From Spongilla lacustris (lineage: Eukaryota > Porifera > Demospongiae > Spongillida > Spongillidae), in NCBI GenBank assembly GCA_949361645.1, contig OX442417.1, forward strand, positions 7,920,275 through 7,984,274: a stretch of DNA of 64,000 nucleotides. Direction: 5' to 3'. Shown piece after piece: positions 9,913 through 22,200 of the stretch. The first letter of the stretch is position 1; each line of letters opens with the position of its first letter. Below the pieces are notes generated by a model, which had not been told where the DNA came from, did no database searches, and saw nothing but the letters and a program-made list of their open reading frames with translations. Position numbers and translations under genes: made by a program.

Positions 9913-11489
9913 GTAAAAACCGTACGTACATGCAGCCGTGCGTATTACTATATATACCCCTACACAGCTTAGCCATGTCAAGAACAAATACTTTGTATGC
10001 ACGATGTTGTATTAATTTAGGGCACATGCCGGACATGTATAAAAATTTCGAATCACATTAATGCATTAAACGTCGTACTCTGCATGCATGATTTAATAAA
10101 GGGCAATTGATCTGATATAAAAAAGTCGCATACACTTATCATAAATCCCTCTTAGAAACACTAGAGCTCCCCTCCGCCCACAAAGTGAGAGAATGAAAAA
10201 AATGGGTATTTTATAAAATCATCGAATCTCAGTAACCATTTACGCTAGTTAAGGGCTTAGCTTTTTCAAACTTTTGTAGGACTACCATTTTTTCTAGGGA
10301 AAAGTAAATGTTTGGCATCACATGCACTGCATGACATAGCCGGATCGTTCCTCGTTTTCTCGTGAGTCTCATCCTTTTACATCAGCTATAAATGTAGTAT
10401 AGAAGTCACATATACAACCTCTGAAAGCCAGCTGGCAGCGATCCTTATCGGTAGTGATTAAAAACTTGCACCACGTGGCTGCGCACTAATTTGAATTGCA
10501 ATTTATAAATTATGACGGACCACATACTCCGTTGGAGGACAATTTGGAGTACAATGTCTGGTAGGACAATTTACACCGACGAACACTTTCCTCCGTGACA
10601 AAATCTATGTTTTGGAACATCTTTTCTAAATCAATGATTCTGCTTTGCAAATCTTCTCTGTGTTACTGATCTTACATTCCTTGTGTACTGACAAAAAACT
10701 TCTTGTATATGTATGTGCCACTTGTGAATTTCTTAATTTAGCTGTTTTAATTTTTAAAAATGTCTCTTACTTTGGAACGAAGATAGGATTCAATTTTAGA
10801 TTTCCGCTGTAAAGCTTGCTTTAAATTACGTACATGTATATGCCTACGCCTGTGGTTGTTCATTTTGAGTTGTTGCTTAATCCGGCATGTGATTTACTTA
10901 ACAATCTCTGCAACTCATCCTTCATCAATTCTTACAATCAGTTCTTACATTACATGTGATACGTAAAGGTGGATTGCACTTTATATTTATCTCTGTATTT
11001 CTAAACTGGTAAAGGAACAACATCTTTAGCTGTGTCAATAAACACTATAAACTGCTCATTGAGAACCACCCAACACCTCGCACCAGCTGAGTACTCAAGA
11101 ATTTAATTTCATGCAAAGACACTCCTTGTATTTTCTAAACGTTGGAATGCTATGTTAGTGTGGATGTAAAGCACCAAGGCCCCTATCGTATCATGCATAT
11201 GGGTGCTCGCAGTTCATTATGTTCATATGTCATTTTAAAATGCACAAATCAACAACAGTCTTCTAAAAATATAGAGTTTAATAAAGATAGTATTAAAATT
11301 AAAACATGAATAATAAGCTCACATTGCATGTTGCCATGACAAATTTAGATTAAATTGGTTTGATTTATAAGTGCTCTGCGCTAAATCAGAATCTTGAGAT
11401 AAGCAAGGCGCTGTTCGGTTACTACACTTGTACATAAGCAGCAAAGTCTGAAAATTAAAGAACCCACGGCTTATAAAATATAGTGCAGC
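9913..11489. other. Intergenic region holding one dispersed repeat
   Basis: Apart from the repeat copy at 10,082-10,190, this is AT-rich sequence with only short, unrecognised ORFs on either strand. Confidence 0.5.
10082..10190 (+). repeat. Dispersed repeat, copy B
   Basis: Direct-orientation partner of 5,945-6,060: GATTTAATAAAGGGCAATTG, ATCTGATATAA, then AGAAACACTAGAGCTCCCC and TCCGCCCACAAAGTGAGAG, with about 20 bp extra in the middle. Confidence 0.6.
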
Positions 11490-12271
11490 CAAGGCCTGTC
11501 CCGACAAATTTGGTCCTAGGCAAAATCAGTCCGGCCGGACCATTTTTGTCGACAAAAATGGTCCGGCCGGACTATTTATGACGACAATATCGGTCCGGCC
11601 GGACCGACAAATTTGGTCCGAGGTAGACAAAAACGGTCCGAGGGGACAAATTTCGACGTCTATGAAACCAACACAGGGAAATATGCTCAGGACACTGGTA
11701 ATATAATGGTTCTCTCCTTTTTTTAATCAGTAAAGCATTTATTTATCGGCGGATTTATACAATATCCTCAGCTGCATGGTTAGAGTAACTTATATACTTG
11801 TACACTAATTCACCATCGAACACTTCAAACTGTGACGCCTTGCGCCTTAACCCGCTTCTGGTTGTCCGTACTGCCGTCTTCTGGGTACCTCAAGTTCTCT
11901 CAACTTTGTACATGTACGCATTTTCGATCAGCTTAACCGACTCGGTGGTTGCATTTTCTTCACCAGTGCCATCCATTGACGGAAAGTGTGTGACGGTCGG
12001 TTCGCTTCGCTAAAAGATGCTGCTATATGCATGCATGTTGTCAGAGCTGTTCAGTTAAGGTTAACATGCATATACTTACCAAATCGATACTTGCTACTTG
12101 ATTAAACGGGAGACCGGTGAGCTGAGACACGTGTTTAAAGGCGGACCGTTTTTGTTTGTGTCGGACTGTTTTTGTTGGACAATTACGGTCCGCCCGGACC
12201 GATTTTGGCAACAAAATCGGTCCGGCCGGACCGATTTTGTACCCGGACCATTTTTAGCGTGACAGGCCATG
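11490..12271. mobile_element. Non-autonomous element with GGTCCGGCCGGACC palindromes
   Basis: The ends carry GGCCTGTC (11,493-11,500) and its inverse GACAGGCC (12,261-12,268). Both subterminal zones are packed with GACAAAAATGGTCCGGCCGGAC-type blocks in both orientations, about 5 on the left and 4 on the right, framing about 450 bp of plain sequence. A 71-codon ORF inside shows no family resemblance. No convincing target duplication was found (TGCA is possible), so the superfamily is open. Confidence 0.65.
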
Positions 12272-13559
12272 CACTTGTGGTAAACTACGTTTCAGCCTAG
12301 CTCTCGCGATCGATTAGATGTCAACTTGCATGCCATTAACTAGCAGCAATTGCTCAGCTAATCGAATTGATACATGCGCGCTTGTCAACCGATTTAAGTT
12401 TTTTTTTGGTGATGAAAAAGTGCAGCGGCCATGGTCGCTGCCGCTGCCGCAGCTTCTACGCACTCTATATGCTACTTGATTTCCAAGTAAACACACTAGA
12501 AGTGAATGTGCTTGCCGTATTCACAGCTCGATCAAAGGGTCTGACTCATGCAAGCTGTATATTCGCATGCACCACCATATGCATGATACCTATAGGCTAT
12601 AGCTATAGGATAAACGCGCTTGTAAGACGACTATCAGACTGAGTGAGACGGAGAAATATAGGTTCCAGTTTGTAACTGCCCACGTCGTGAAATCAATAAT
12701 GGTCATACCCATGTACATAGAGGGGTTGCATAGATCTCGTGATGTCATGCATGTGATTTTTATATGTACAATTATTATATTGGGGACAATTAAAACGTAA
12801 GGAATGTACATGTATTGAGTAAAACTTGCTACGTTAGCATTGTAGGGTGCTCGAAGCGATCGGACATGTGAAATTCTTTCCTATACCACCTACCCAAGTT
12901 ACGTAAGGTTCTTTACTGTACCATCTGCCAATTTCTGGCAAAGCATGCATAGGAGTTGAGTAGTCAATAGAGAAAGAGACAATGCCTTAACCCGCTTGAT
13001 TGTTCTTTTCGTTAACGTTTATGCCATCCTCTAAGAAACAAAACTAAATGTGCATAATCTAGATGCGCGTGCGCTTGCGTTACTTATGCTGCGGGGCGCC
13101 GGGGGGAGGGGCGGGTCGGGGCGGTAATTTCATGACAGGTGCGGCGTTTAATATGAATTGGGGAGGGACCCATCCTCCAACTGTGCTAGATCTGCCACTG
13201 GCGACGAAACACCACGAGAAAAAAAGCATAAGGAATGTACAAACTCGTGGAGTTGATGAACCCCCCCCCCCCCCCCCCCCGCCAAATTCAGTTGCCCTGG
13301 TATATCTCTCTGGATCTCTTAGGCCTATTACGTTATTGCACTGCACCACATTAATTGGTAGCTTCATGCGTGCATGCATGCGTTTTTTAGACCTTCTTGG
13401 AAAAATTAGGGTTGTGTGAGTTTGTAACACAAAAACATCACATTTCGATACTCAATAGCTTGCGTTTAGCTAATTAATGTTCAAAGGTCTGTGGAGATCC
13501 TAAGAAAAGAATAGATCTTTATAATGATAGCTACGCGCGCGGCGTGCGGCCTAACGCGG
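12272..13559. other. Intergenic region with GC-rich patch and C20 tract
   Basis: A G-rich patch lies at 13,089-13,123 and a C20 homopolymer at 13,261-13,280. Overlapping ORFs across this zone are low-complexity translations. No gene recognised. Confidence 0.5.
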
Positions 13560-13879
13560 GATAACTTATAAGTTCACAAATTAGCCGATTACAATGAATG
13601 GACATGAAGATAACCACGCATGTCCACACTTTTCGACCTATAATATAGACAGACGTGTCTCGTATGAAAGTACAAATAGTATTTCCGGTGTCGTAGGCAT
13701 GGTTGTCCCCCCCGCAAAATGACTGCACGGAAGCTGGCACCACATTCCCCAGCACCACATTCCACACAAATTATCGCAAAAAAACATCCCGTGCGGCTCG
13801 GATCGCAATGAATATCATTTATTGATCTCATTTGAACGATGCGATAGTCTAGTGATCCGTCTTCTATCCTGAACCAAAT

Positions 13880-15375
13880 AAGCGATCCTGCGCCGCAACA
13901 GCATCTCCATAGGTCTGTGTCACATGCGTCATAGTCTTGACCCACCCCCTCTGAGGACCGCGGCTAGGTCCCACCTGTGAGAGTGACAAGTGCTACCTTG
14001 TGACTAAAACTAAGCGATGTTCTGGGAATCCTGCACTACAGTAGCATCCCCTGAGGTCTGTGTCACACATCTGTGCATGTGTCATGGTTTTGACCCGCCC
14101 CCTCTGAGGACCGTGGCTAGGTCCCACCTGTGAGAGTGACAAGTGCTACCTCGTGACCAAACTAAGCGATGTTCTGGGAATCCTGCACCACAATAGCTTC
14201 ACCTGAGGTCTGTGTCACACATCTGTGCATGTGCCATGGTTGTGACCCGCCCCCTCTGAGGACCGTGGCTAAGTCCCACCTGTGAGAGTGACAAGTGCTA
14301 CCTTGTGACCAAACTAAGGGATGTTCTGGGAATCCTGCACCACAATAGCATCACCTGAGGTCTGTGTCACACATCTGTGCATGTGCCATGGTTGTGACCC
14401 GCCCCCTCTGAGGACCGTGGCTAGGTCCCACCTGTGAGAGTGACAAGTGCTACCTTGTGACCAAACTAAGCAATGTTCTGGGAATCCTGCACCACAATAT
14501 ATTCTCCTGAGGTCTGTGTCACACATCTGTGCATGTGCCATGGTTGTGACCGCCCCCTCTGAGGACCGTGGCTAGGTCCCACCTGTGAGAGCAACAAGTG
14601 CTACCTTGTGACCAAACTAAGCGATGTTCTGGGAATCCTGCACCACAATAGCATCACCTGAGGTCTGTGTCACACATCTGTGCATGTGCCATGGCGTGGC
14701 TAAGTCCCACCTGTGAGAGTGACAAGTGCTACCTCGTGACCAAACTAAGCGATATTCTGGGAATCCTGCACCACAATAGCATCACCTGAGGTCTGTGTCA
14801 CACATCTGTGCATGTGCCATGGTTGTGACCCGCCCCCTCTGAGGACCGTGGCTAGGTCTCACCGGTGAGAGTGACAAGTGCTACCTTGTGACCAAACTAA
14901 GCGATGTTCTGGGAATCCTGCACCACAATAGCATCACCTGAGGTCTGTGTCACACATCTGTGCATTGCCATGGTTGTGACCCGCCCCCTCTGAGGACCAT
15001 GGCTAGGTCCCACCTGTGAGAGTGACAAGTGCTACCTTGTGACCAAACTAAGTGATGTTCTGGGAATCCTGCACCACAATAGCATCACCTGAGGTCTGTG
15101 TCACACATCTGTGCATGTGTCATGGTTGTGATCCGCCCCCTCTGAGGACCGTGGCTAGGTCCCACCTGTGAGAGTGACAAGTGTAACCTTGTGAGCTAAC
15201 TAAGGGATGTTGTGGGAATTCTGCACCACAGTAGCATCACTTGAGGTCTCTGTCACATCTGTGCATGTGTCATGGTTGTGACCCACCCCCTCTGAGGACC
15301 GTGGCTATGTCACACCGTGAGAGTGTCAGGGTGACCAAACTAAGCATTGTTCTGGTAATCCTGCACCACAATAGC
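13880..15375 (+). repeat. 152-bp satellite array, about 9.5 copies
   Basis: Units start at successive CTGAGGACCG words: 13,951, 14,104, 14,256, 14,408, 14,559, (deleted unit near 14,695), 14,839, 14,990, 15,142, 15,292, giving a period of 151-153 bp. Each carries CTAGGTCCCACCTGTGAGAG, CTTGTGACCAAACTAAGCGA, CTGGGAATCCTGCACCACAA and CACACATCTGTGCATGTG. Divergence is low in the middle and higher at both ends, as expected for an array homogenised by unequal exchange. Confidence 0.92.
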
Positions 15376-15982
15376 TTTTCATTTAATGTAAAATTATAGG
15401 TGCAATTTTATGTTTTGATATGAAAAAACACTATAATTCACCAGGAGTGCATATGACTTTAAGAGATGGCTTTACTTAGAACTTGAATGTGCAGAATTGT
15501 AAGCCAAGGAAATGTTATGATTACTGCAAAATTCTTTTTAAAAATAACAAAACCTTTGAACTCTAATTGTCTTTTTTTTAAAGTTCTGTGATTTGAGCTA
15601 TATTGCAACACAAATTAATGGCTGGTGACATGCAGGCCACATTACGTGATATCTCCATATTAGCTTGCATTTATATTTGCATGCTGTACCTTTGAGTACA
15701 ACAGTAAAGCATCAAGCCAGGTGTTTAGTATTTTAATATCCACTGGTTGACCATCAGCACTGCATGAGATCACAGTCCAAAATGAATAATCATGCACCAC
15801 CTGCTTTTAAATGATGCATTATATACAAAACATACAATGCAGGGTTTTTTCACCTGTGAACAGCATGTAGCCATTTTATCTTCAGTTGTATCGAGTTCTT
15901 TCATAAAGTTGTTTGCTTTTTGCCATAAACTAATCCTAAACATGTCTTGACAAGCATGTATTATTATGAATAACTTCTGATC

Positions 15983-16054
15983 ATGGAATAATAGCAGTGC
16001 TTGATGAACTGTTATCAGGTAAACAGTATACATCAAGCACTGCTATTATTCCAT
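15983..16054. repeat. Perfect 24-bp hairpin in the spacer between the arrays
   Basis: Arms 15,983-16,006 and 16,031-16,054 are exact inverted copies (core AATAATAGCAGTGCTTGATG), separated by a 24-nt loop. Confidence 0.85.
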
Positions 16055-16254
16055 CGACACAGTCATTTTGCAAACCACAGTTAAGAGATTTTGCTTTATC
16101 TTTTTGCAACGTGGTTCAAGTTCATCCATAAGACTGACAAATGCCTTCTGAACTGAAGTGAAACTCTGTGCTGCTGTATGATTATTATATGTAAGTGGGC
16201 ACATGATCTGTTTTTATGTGTGGCTTACCCTTCAGCATCAAATGCCAAGGTGTT

Positions 16255-16740
16255 GCAGCAAGAGCCTCAGGAGATGCTATTGTGGTGCAGGATTCCTAGA
16301 ACATCGCTTAGTTTGGTCACAAGGTTGCACTTTGTCACTATCACAGGTGCGACATAGCCACAGTCCTCACAGGGGGTGGGTCACAACAATGACACATGCA
16401 CAGATGTGTGACACAGACCTCAGGAGATGCTATTGTGGTGCAGGATTCCCAGAGCATCGCTTAGTTTGGTCACAAGGTTGCACTTTGTCACACTCACAAG
16501 TGTGACATAGCCACGGTCCTCATAGGGGGTGGGTCGCAACCATGACACATGCACAGATGTTTGACACAGACCTCAGGAGATGCTACTGTGGTGCAGGATT
16601 CCTAGAACATCATTTAGTTTGGTCATAAGGTTGAACTGTGTCACTTTCACAGGTGTGACATAGCCTATAGCCACTGTCCTCACAGGGAGTTGGGTCAAGA
16701 GGATGATATATGCACAGATGTGCATGTGACATAGATTACT
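16255..16740 (-). repeat. Same satellite, about 3 copies, inverted
   Basis: GACCTCAGGAGATGCTATTG, TGGTGCAGGATTCC, ATCGCTTAGTTTGGTCACAA and GACACATGCACAGATGTG recur at a spacing of about 140-150 bp and are the reverse complement of the 13,880-15,375 unit. Confidence 0.88.
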
Positions 16741-17210
16741 AGAACATAGGTTATAGTATGGTTTGATTTAAGATTACATCGCATCGAATTTGTGTGGAAT
16801 AGCGTATAGGGCGGGAGTTACGCTATGCAATTGTGGTTTGGTTTGACGAGCGCGTGCCGTTTAATTTGCTTTAGGCGATAATTTGTGTGGAATGTGGTGC
16901 TGAGGAATGTGGTGCCAACTTCCATGCAGTGCAAAATGTGCCCCGGACATTCATGCCTAGGCACCGCTGTCCCCGGACTCTCGTTCCTAGGCACCATGTC
17001 CCCTGGACAATTATGTCTACGCATATATGTCCGCAGGGGATATTTATGCCTATAGGCATAATTGGCTATAGGCACAAGATAGAATATCCTACACTTTAAA
17101 AATAGGCCTGGAATATATAAGCATTAGTATAATACAATGAAATCGGATCGATATACATAATTATACTTTACACATTTTATGTGTTCATATATTTGCAAAC
17201 GTCAGATATA

Positions 17211-18007
17211 TGGGACAGTGTCCAGCAAAATCGGCCGGGCTTGTGGGGTTATAATTTTATCACTATAAAAATTGCACGTTATACTACTACGTTTTCCTTT
17301 CAAATTTCGTACACTTCTTCCCACACCATTTCTCTGTGTGAAAATCAATTTTTGTGATCTACAGCTTTTCAATGCCGTGGATACAACAATCGTTAACCCC
17401 GCGGGTTAGAAATCCACATTTCTCCACCTACGAGTGTTAAAAACGTGTCAAATTCTAGAGGAGTCCTGTAGCTATTGATTTGTTGTGTTCATTAGTTTCT
17501 GAATTATCCGTTACGGAGATACAATTGAGCAAACTACAGGCACATTTTCCCGCTTGATTCGCGCCAATAATATAATCACCGCCTTCCCATTCACTGAGCG
17601 GGACGCGATTTGCCAAAATCATTGGCGCGAATCAAGCGGGAAAACGTGCCCGTAGTTTGTTCAATTGTATCTCCGTAACGGATATTATAGAAATTATCGA
17701 ACAGAACAAACCAATAGCTACAGGACTCCTCTATGAGCAACCCGAATTTGACGCGTTTTCAAAACTCGTATGTGGAGAAATGAGGAATTCTAACCCGCTT
17801 GGTTAACGATTGTTGTATCCACGGCACAGGAAATGTGTAGATCACAAAAATCGATTATCACATAGAGAAATGGTGTCGGAACAAGTGTACGAAATTTGAA
17901 AGGAAAACGTAGTACCGTCGCGAAGATGTGTTGTTTAATACAACGTGCAATTTTTATAGTGATAAAATTATAACCCCACAAGCCCGATTTTGCTGTACAC
18001 TGTCCCA
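17211..18007. mobile_element. Foldback element, about 797 bp, with arms of about 380 bp
   Basis: It begins TGGGACAGTGT and ends ACACTGTCCCA. The left arm blocks (GCTTGTGGGGTTATAATTTT, CAATCGTTAACC, GAGGAGTCCTGTAGCTATTG, CCGTTACGGAGATACAATTG, TTCGCGCCAATAAT) are repeated in inverted order in the right arm, leaving only about 60 bp at the centre near 17,600. There is no coding capacity. It would form a nearly complete hairpin when single-stranded. Confidence 0.88.
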
Positions 18008-19240
18008 CATCATAATACATGCGTGTCTGCGTGCCCGCTCGTCCTTGCATGCATGTGAAAGATTTGATCCGTAAAATCTGAGTGGTAAAAGTGTACTAGA
18101 CTAATTGCTTATTTGGGAAGTAACGTTGTGTGCAGAGCAGCTAATTAGCTATTTCTAAAGACTCTCATTTCAATGAAAGTTAAAGACGTATAAAAATTCA
18201 TGTGCAAATATGATTTAGCTTGTCCGCGTGTGGTCATAAAATAATGATTGGTATACCATGATATCACAAAAAGCATATTTCCTGTGTCAGACAGGTATTT
18301 GTTGCACGCAGTGCAGAGCTATTTATCACTATCCATCCAAACTCATGCATCTGGGATGCTCTTGCTGGTTTGGTGAAATCGTTCATTGCATGGCTTCAGT
18401 CTTTCTTGAGTGCTTTTCCAGTTGAAGGATTCAGTAACTTGTAAACACCTTTGCCAACCATGCTGACTCTTGAACTTTGTACGATTTTTCTACTACTCCA
18501 CTTTGCTTGGAATTAAGTAAGTTAGCACGCCGGCATGTGTAATATCAAAGTTAAGTTACAGTCATTCTTCTCACTGTATACATGGTGATCGCATGCATAT
18601 ATCTTTACAATTGGAAACCCCAACTTTGAAATTCTGGATGCGCGCCAGGCCTGACGATTTACCTTCTGGTGAAGCGTGGCAAGCTATAATATAATTATTC
18701 TTTCGGCCTGCTCTTCTTTCGATTTGATCACATGCTTCCACTGTCGATCGCCACTCATATCCAGTAACAATTTATATAATTAAACAAAGAGCGCAATTGT
18801 CAACCTTAGCTTGTAATTTCCACGCGCTTTTCGTCTAAACGAACGTTTCTGATCTTTGAAAATCCAACTGGATACCTTCCTATTAACATTTTCCACTCAC
18901 TTTGTGAGAAGCACTGTAAGCGAACTGAATCATAGAAGTCCTGTTAAAAGCGAGTCATATAGTTTTGTACTGACATTCATAATCGGGGTCAAATCCTATA
19001 TGAGATTCACACACTGGTACCCAATCTACTGTTTAAACTATTCCATATAATAAACAGAACAAAATGTTAATAGCAAAAAACGAATTCATACAATGTATCT
19101 TATATAGTATGAAACATAATAGCAACTTGTTTAGACCATCCGCATGTTTGTGCACAATAATATAAAGTCAGCCTAATTTAATTATATATATATAGCATTA
19201 TCAACAGAAAATAAGAAGTCAAGGGACACCATTCACACAA
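18008..19240. other. 3' flank of the large membrane-protein gene
   Basis: No recognised ORF. On the minus strand an ATTAAA at 19,182-19,177 lies about 60 nt beyond the stop codon and may serve as its polyadenylation signal. Confidence 0.45.
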
Positions 19241-22200
19241 TTAATCTTCCAACATGGGTTCACGAAGATCAGAAAGTCTAACTCTGTTATGCATTTCATA
19301 GGAATTAGCCTGCGGTTTGACATTTCTTGTCTTCACAGCTTTTTTACTTGTGAATTTGATACGAGCTGCAAGACCTCTGCAGCACATACATCTCTGGTAC
19401 ATGTGGTACCCCATCACTGCCAAAATTGAAAGGTAGGCCACTGACACAAAGACCAAAGTAAGGATGTCATGGCTATGGAACCCATGGACAGTGGTCTGAA
19501 ATGCAGGTACCCAAGAAGTCAGAGCACCAAAAAATATGATTATCAGATCAAGGAGGAGAAGTGAATTGAATGTGTTCACCCAATCATGTTTGTATGGTTT
19601 AAAAGTTGACTGTGCGAACAAACCAACAATAAGCAATGTCAGGATAACTGCAATATTATGAGGTGGTTGCACAAAGAATTGCAAGCAAAAAGCAACTGTA
19701 ATGAATAACAATTGAATGGACAACCAGCAGCGCAAGTGGGGTTGGAATGGCTCCCAGAGAACATCGTAAATTGGTTTCAGAATACGCAAAAATCTCTGAT
19801 TGTAGGCAAGTTTGGGAACAAGCAGGAACAAAGGAAGCGCTACTGCATAGAAGATTCCAATGAGTCCAATTGCTACAATAACCCCATGACCTTTGTCTAA
19901 AAAATATCTCACTTCAAGGTCTGTAAACCACCTGAAGGTTTTGTTACCATAAAGGTCAGTTATCACAAATGGCGCAAGAGCCTCTACACTTGTCTCCATC
20001 ACCCTCGTATAGCACAATATTAGAAGAGTAGAAAACATTTGAATAGTGGAAAAGTGCACCACACTACAAGAGCACTTATTACGCTTACAACAAGAAGGTT
20101 TGTCAAAACGAGATATAATGGTGATGATCAGAAGAATGCTGAATAGATATGTAGGGAATACAAACCCAAAGCCAACACGTCCGACAGAGGTCATGCCATT
20201 GTAGAAACATATGTCAACACCAATGTTTAGGGTCAGCCATGATGAAATCAATAAGGCATACCTTGGATTCCAGGTAGTCAAGTGACTGGCATGAACACTC
20301 AAAATGTTGCAGTAAAGCAAAATTCCATATATGTATCCCTGAGATACAGTGAGTCTGAAGTAGGCAATCGTCCAAGTAAGCAGCACTCCAGCAATAAGTG
20401 TAAGTACTAACGGTATTACAGTAAGATCATTTGTGCACTGCATACACGTGGAACTAATACCAAACATTTCAGAGTAGCCAGCTTTACAAGTCCTGCAACC
20501 AATTCCTCCTCTGTTGAGCACAGATGAACATTGCAATTGCATATCAAATGTGTTATTTTTAACTGGTATACGTATTGGTGCACTTACATTGAAATTGAAT
20601 CGACAGTACGGTGAAGGGCAAGTATGTAAAACAGTTAGGCTACTTTCTACATAGCCTAGCCAGGTATTGTGAGGTACCTCAAATTCAAGAGATGATACAT
20701 AGCAAGTGACCCCTGTTGCATTAAGCAACTTCATGCATTGGCATCTCCGTGATGATTTGTCAAATTCGAACCCAGCAGGACACTTGCGCACTTCTACTGA
20801 GATGGTTTGACTTACTAGACGCTGTGTGATAGAATAGATCTGCAACGAAATACATCGAGGGGTGTCTTCATCGGCAAGAAGGGTAACATATACTTTGGAA
20901 TCGTCCTCATTAGTGCTTAGTACGGTTTGACCATTCAGTAAGAAGTTATAATTACAAGTGTAATCATATTCAACAACCCATGAAGATATAATGTCTGATC
21001 TCGTTTGGTTGTACTCATCATAAATGCCGATGTCCAGGGCAACCGCCTGCCCAGGTGATTGCTCAAACGACTCGTTTTGTATCGTCATTAAGTTTGTTAA
21101 TCCTTCTACGTCCTTTGTACCATTTAGCGCCTTGTTAGAGAAGTTAAATACAGTTGGGAAGAGCTGACTTAGCCTAACGTATGACGCATTTGACGAGTAA
21201 TTCCACGCCCAAGGACACATTGCTAAAGTTGACGAGCCGTATATGTCATTGCCGCGTCTGGCCGTGTTACCTGCAAACACAATTTGGGCTCCCGTGTTGT
21301 TGAGATTAGAACAGTCAGTGCAATAGACAAACTGGTCGTAACCGAAATAAAGAAAGCATTGCTCTAAACTCTCCGTACTTCCTTGATCGATGTAAATAGC
21401 TCCTCCAAGTGCTCGTGCAGTGTTGCTTATCATTTGAAGAGATGAGGAATTAGTGATTATGAGAAAAGACAGTCCCTGTAGGTTCATTCCACCGCCGTAA
21501 GTTCCGAAATTTCTCACAAGACTTATGCTTCCATCGATTCCGATCAATGCACCGTATGCAAAAAGCCCAGTGATAGAATTGTCGCCTATATAGGTGTTTC
21601 TGCTCAGGGTAACTTGCATTTGGTAAACGGAGACGGCTGCCGGGATATTTCTGTTGATTAGTCGTAGCCCTGTTGTATTTCCTGCATTCGATTCGTTAAT
21701 CACTGTATCCGAAATCTCCAACTGCATACCCAAATGTCTTCCGTCGGCAAGTGTTTCTCTGCATTCTATTGCCGCTCCACCGCCAGAGGCAATATTCCCG
21801 CGTAGAAAACTTCCTGCGAGCCGGACACGGACCGAGCCGGAAACTATCCTCTTAGCAGCGAAGCGGGTCGAGAGGAGGTAAATGGCACCACCGCCAGCCG
21901 AGGCGCTACAATTCTTGAACGTTGAATCAGTTATCTCAATAATGGATTTATTAGTTCCTTGTTCCGTGATTTCGCTGGCATCATACCTGTCTAGGTCATT
22001 TATCAGTCCTATCCCACCTGCAATATACCACGCCGTGTTGGAATCGAATGTGCAGCTACTGAATGAGACTGAAGAGTTTCTGACGTACGTGAAAATCCCG
22101 ATGTACGCTGCACCAGCGACGAGAGCCATGTTGGATTTAAATTCAGAAGCTGTTATCTGAATACTCACGGCAAATTTACTTTGACCAAGAACAATGGAAA

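Larger units (their letters stand above)
13560..17090. repeat. Composite inverted structure containing two opposed satellite arrays
   Basis: Outer parts are inverted copies: GCTGGCACCACATTCC and CAGCACCACATTCCACACAAATTATCGC at about 13,733-13,780 return as GCGATAATTTGTGTGGAATGTGGTGCTG and GAATGTGGTGCCAACTTCC at about 16,874-16,924. Between them lie a long array on the left, a unique spacer with a perfect hairpin, and a short array in opposite orientation on the right. The size and symmetry suggest one large non-autonomous element, but true termini and a target duplication were not located. The overall unit is inference; the inverted arrangement is seen. Confidence 0.55.

Noticed and set aside
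13063..13430. Pro/Gly-rich ORFs of about 117 codons on both strands
   Set aside because: Created by the C20 tract and a G-rich patch; low complexity, no conserved motif.
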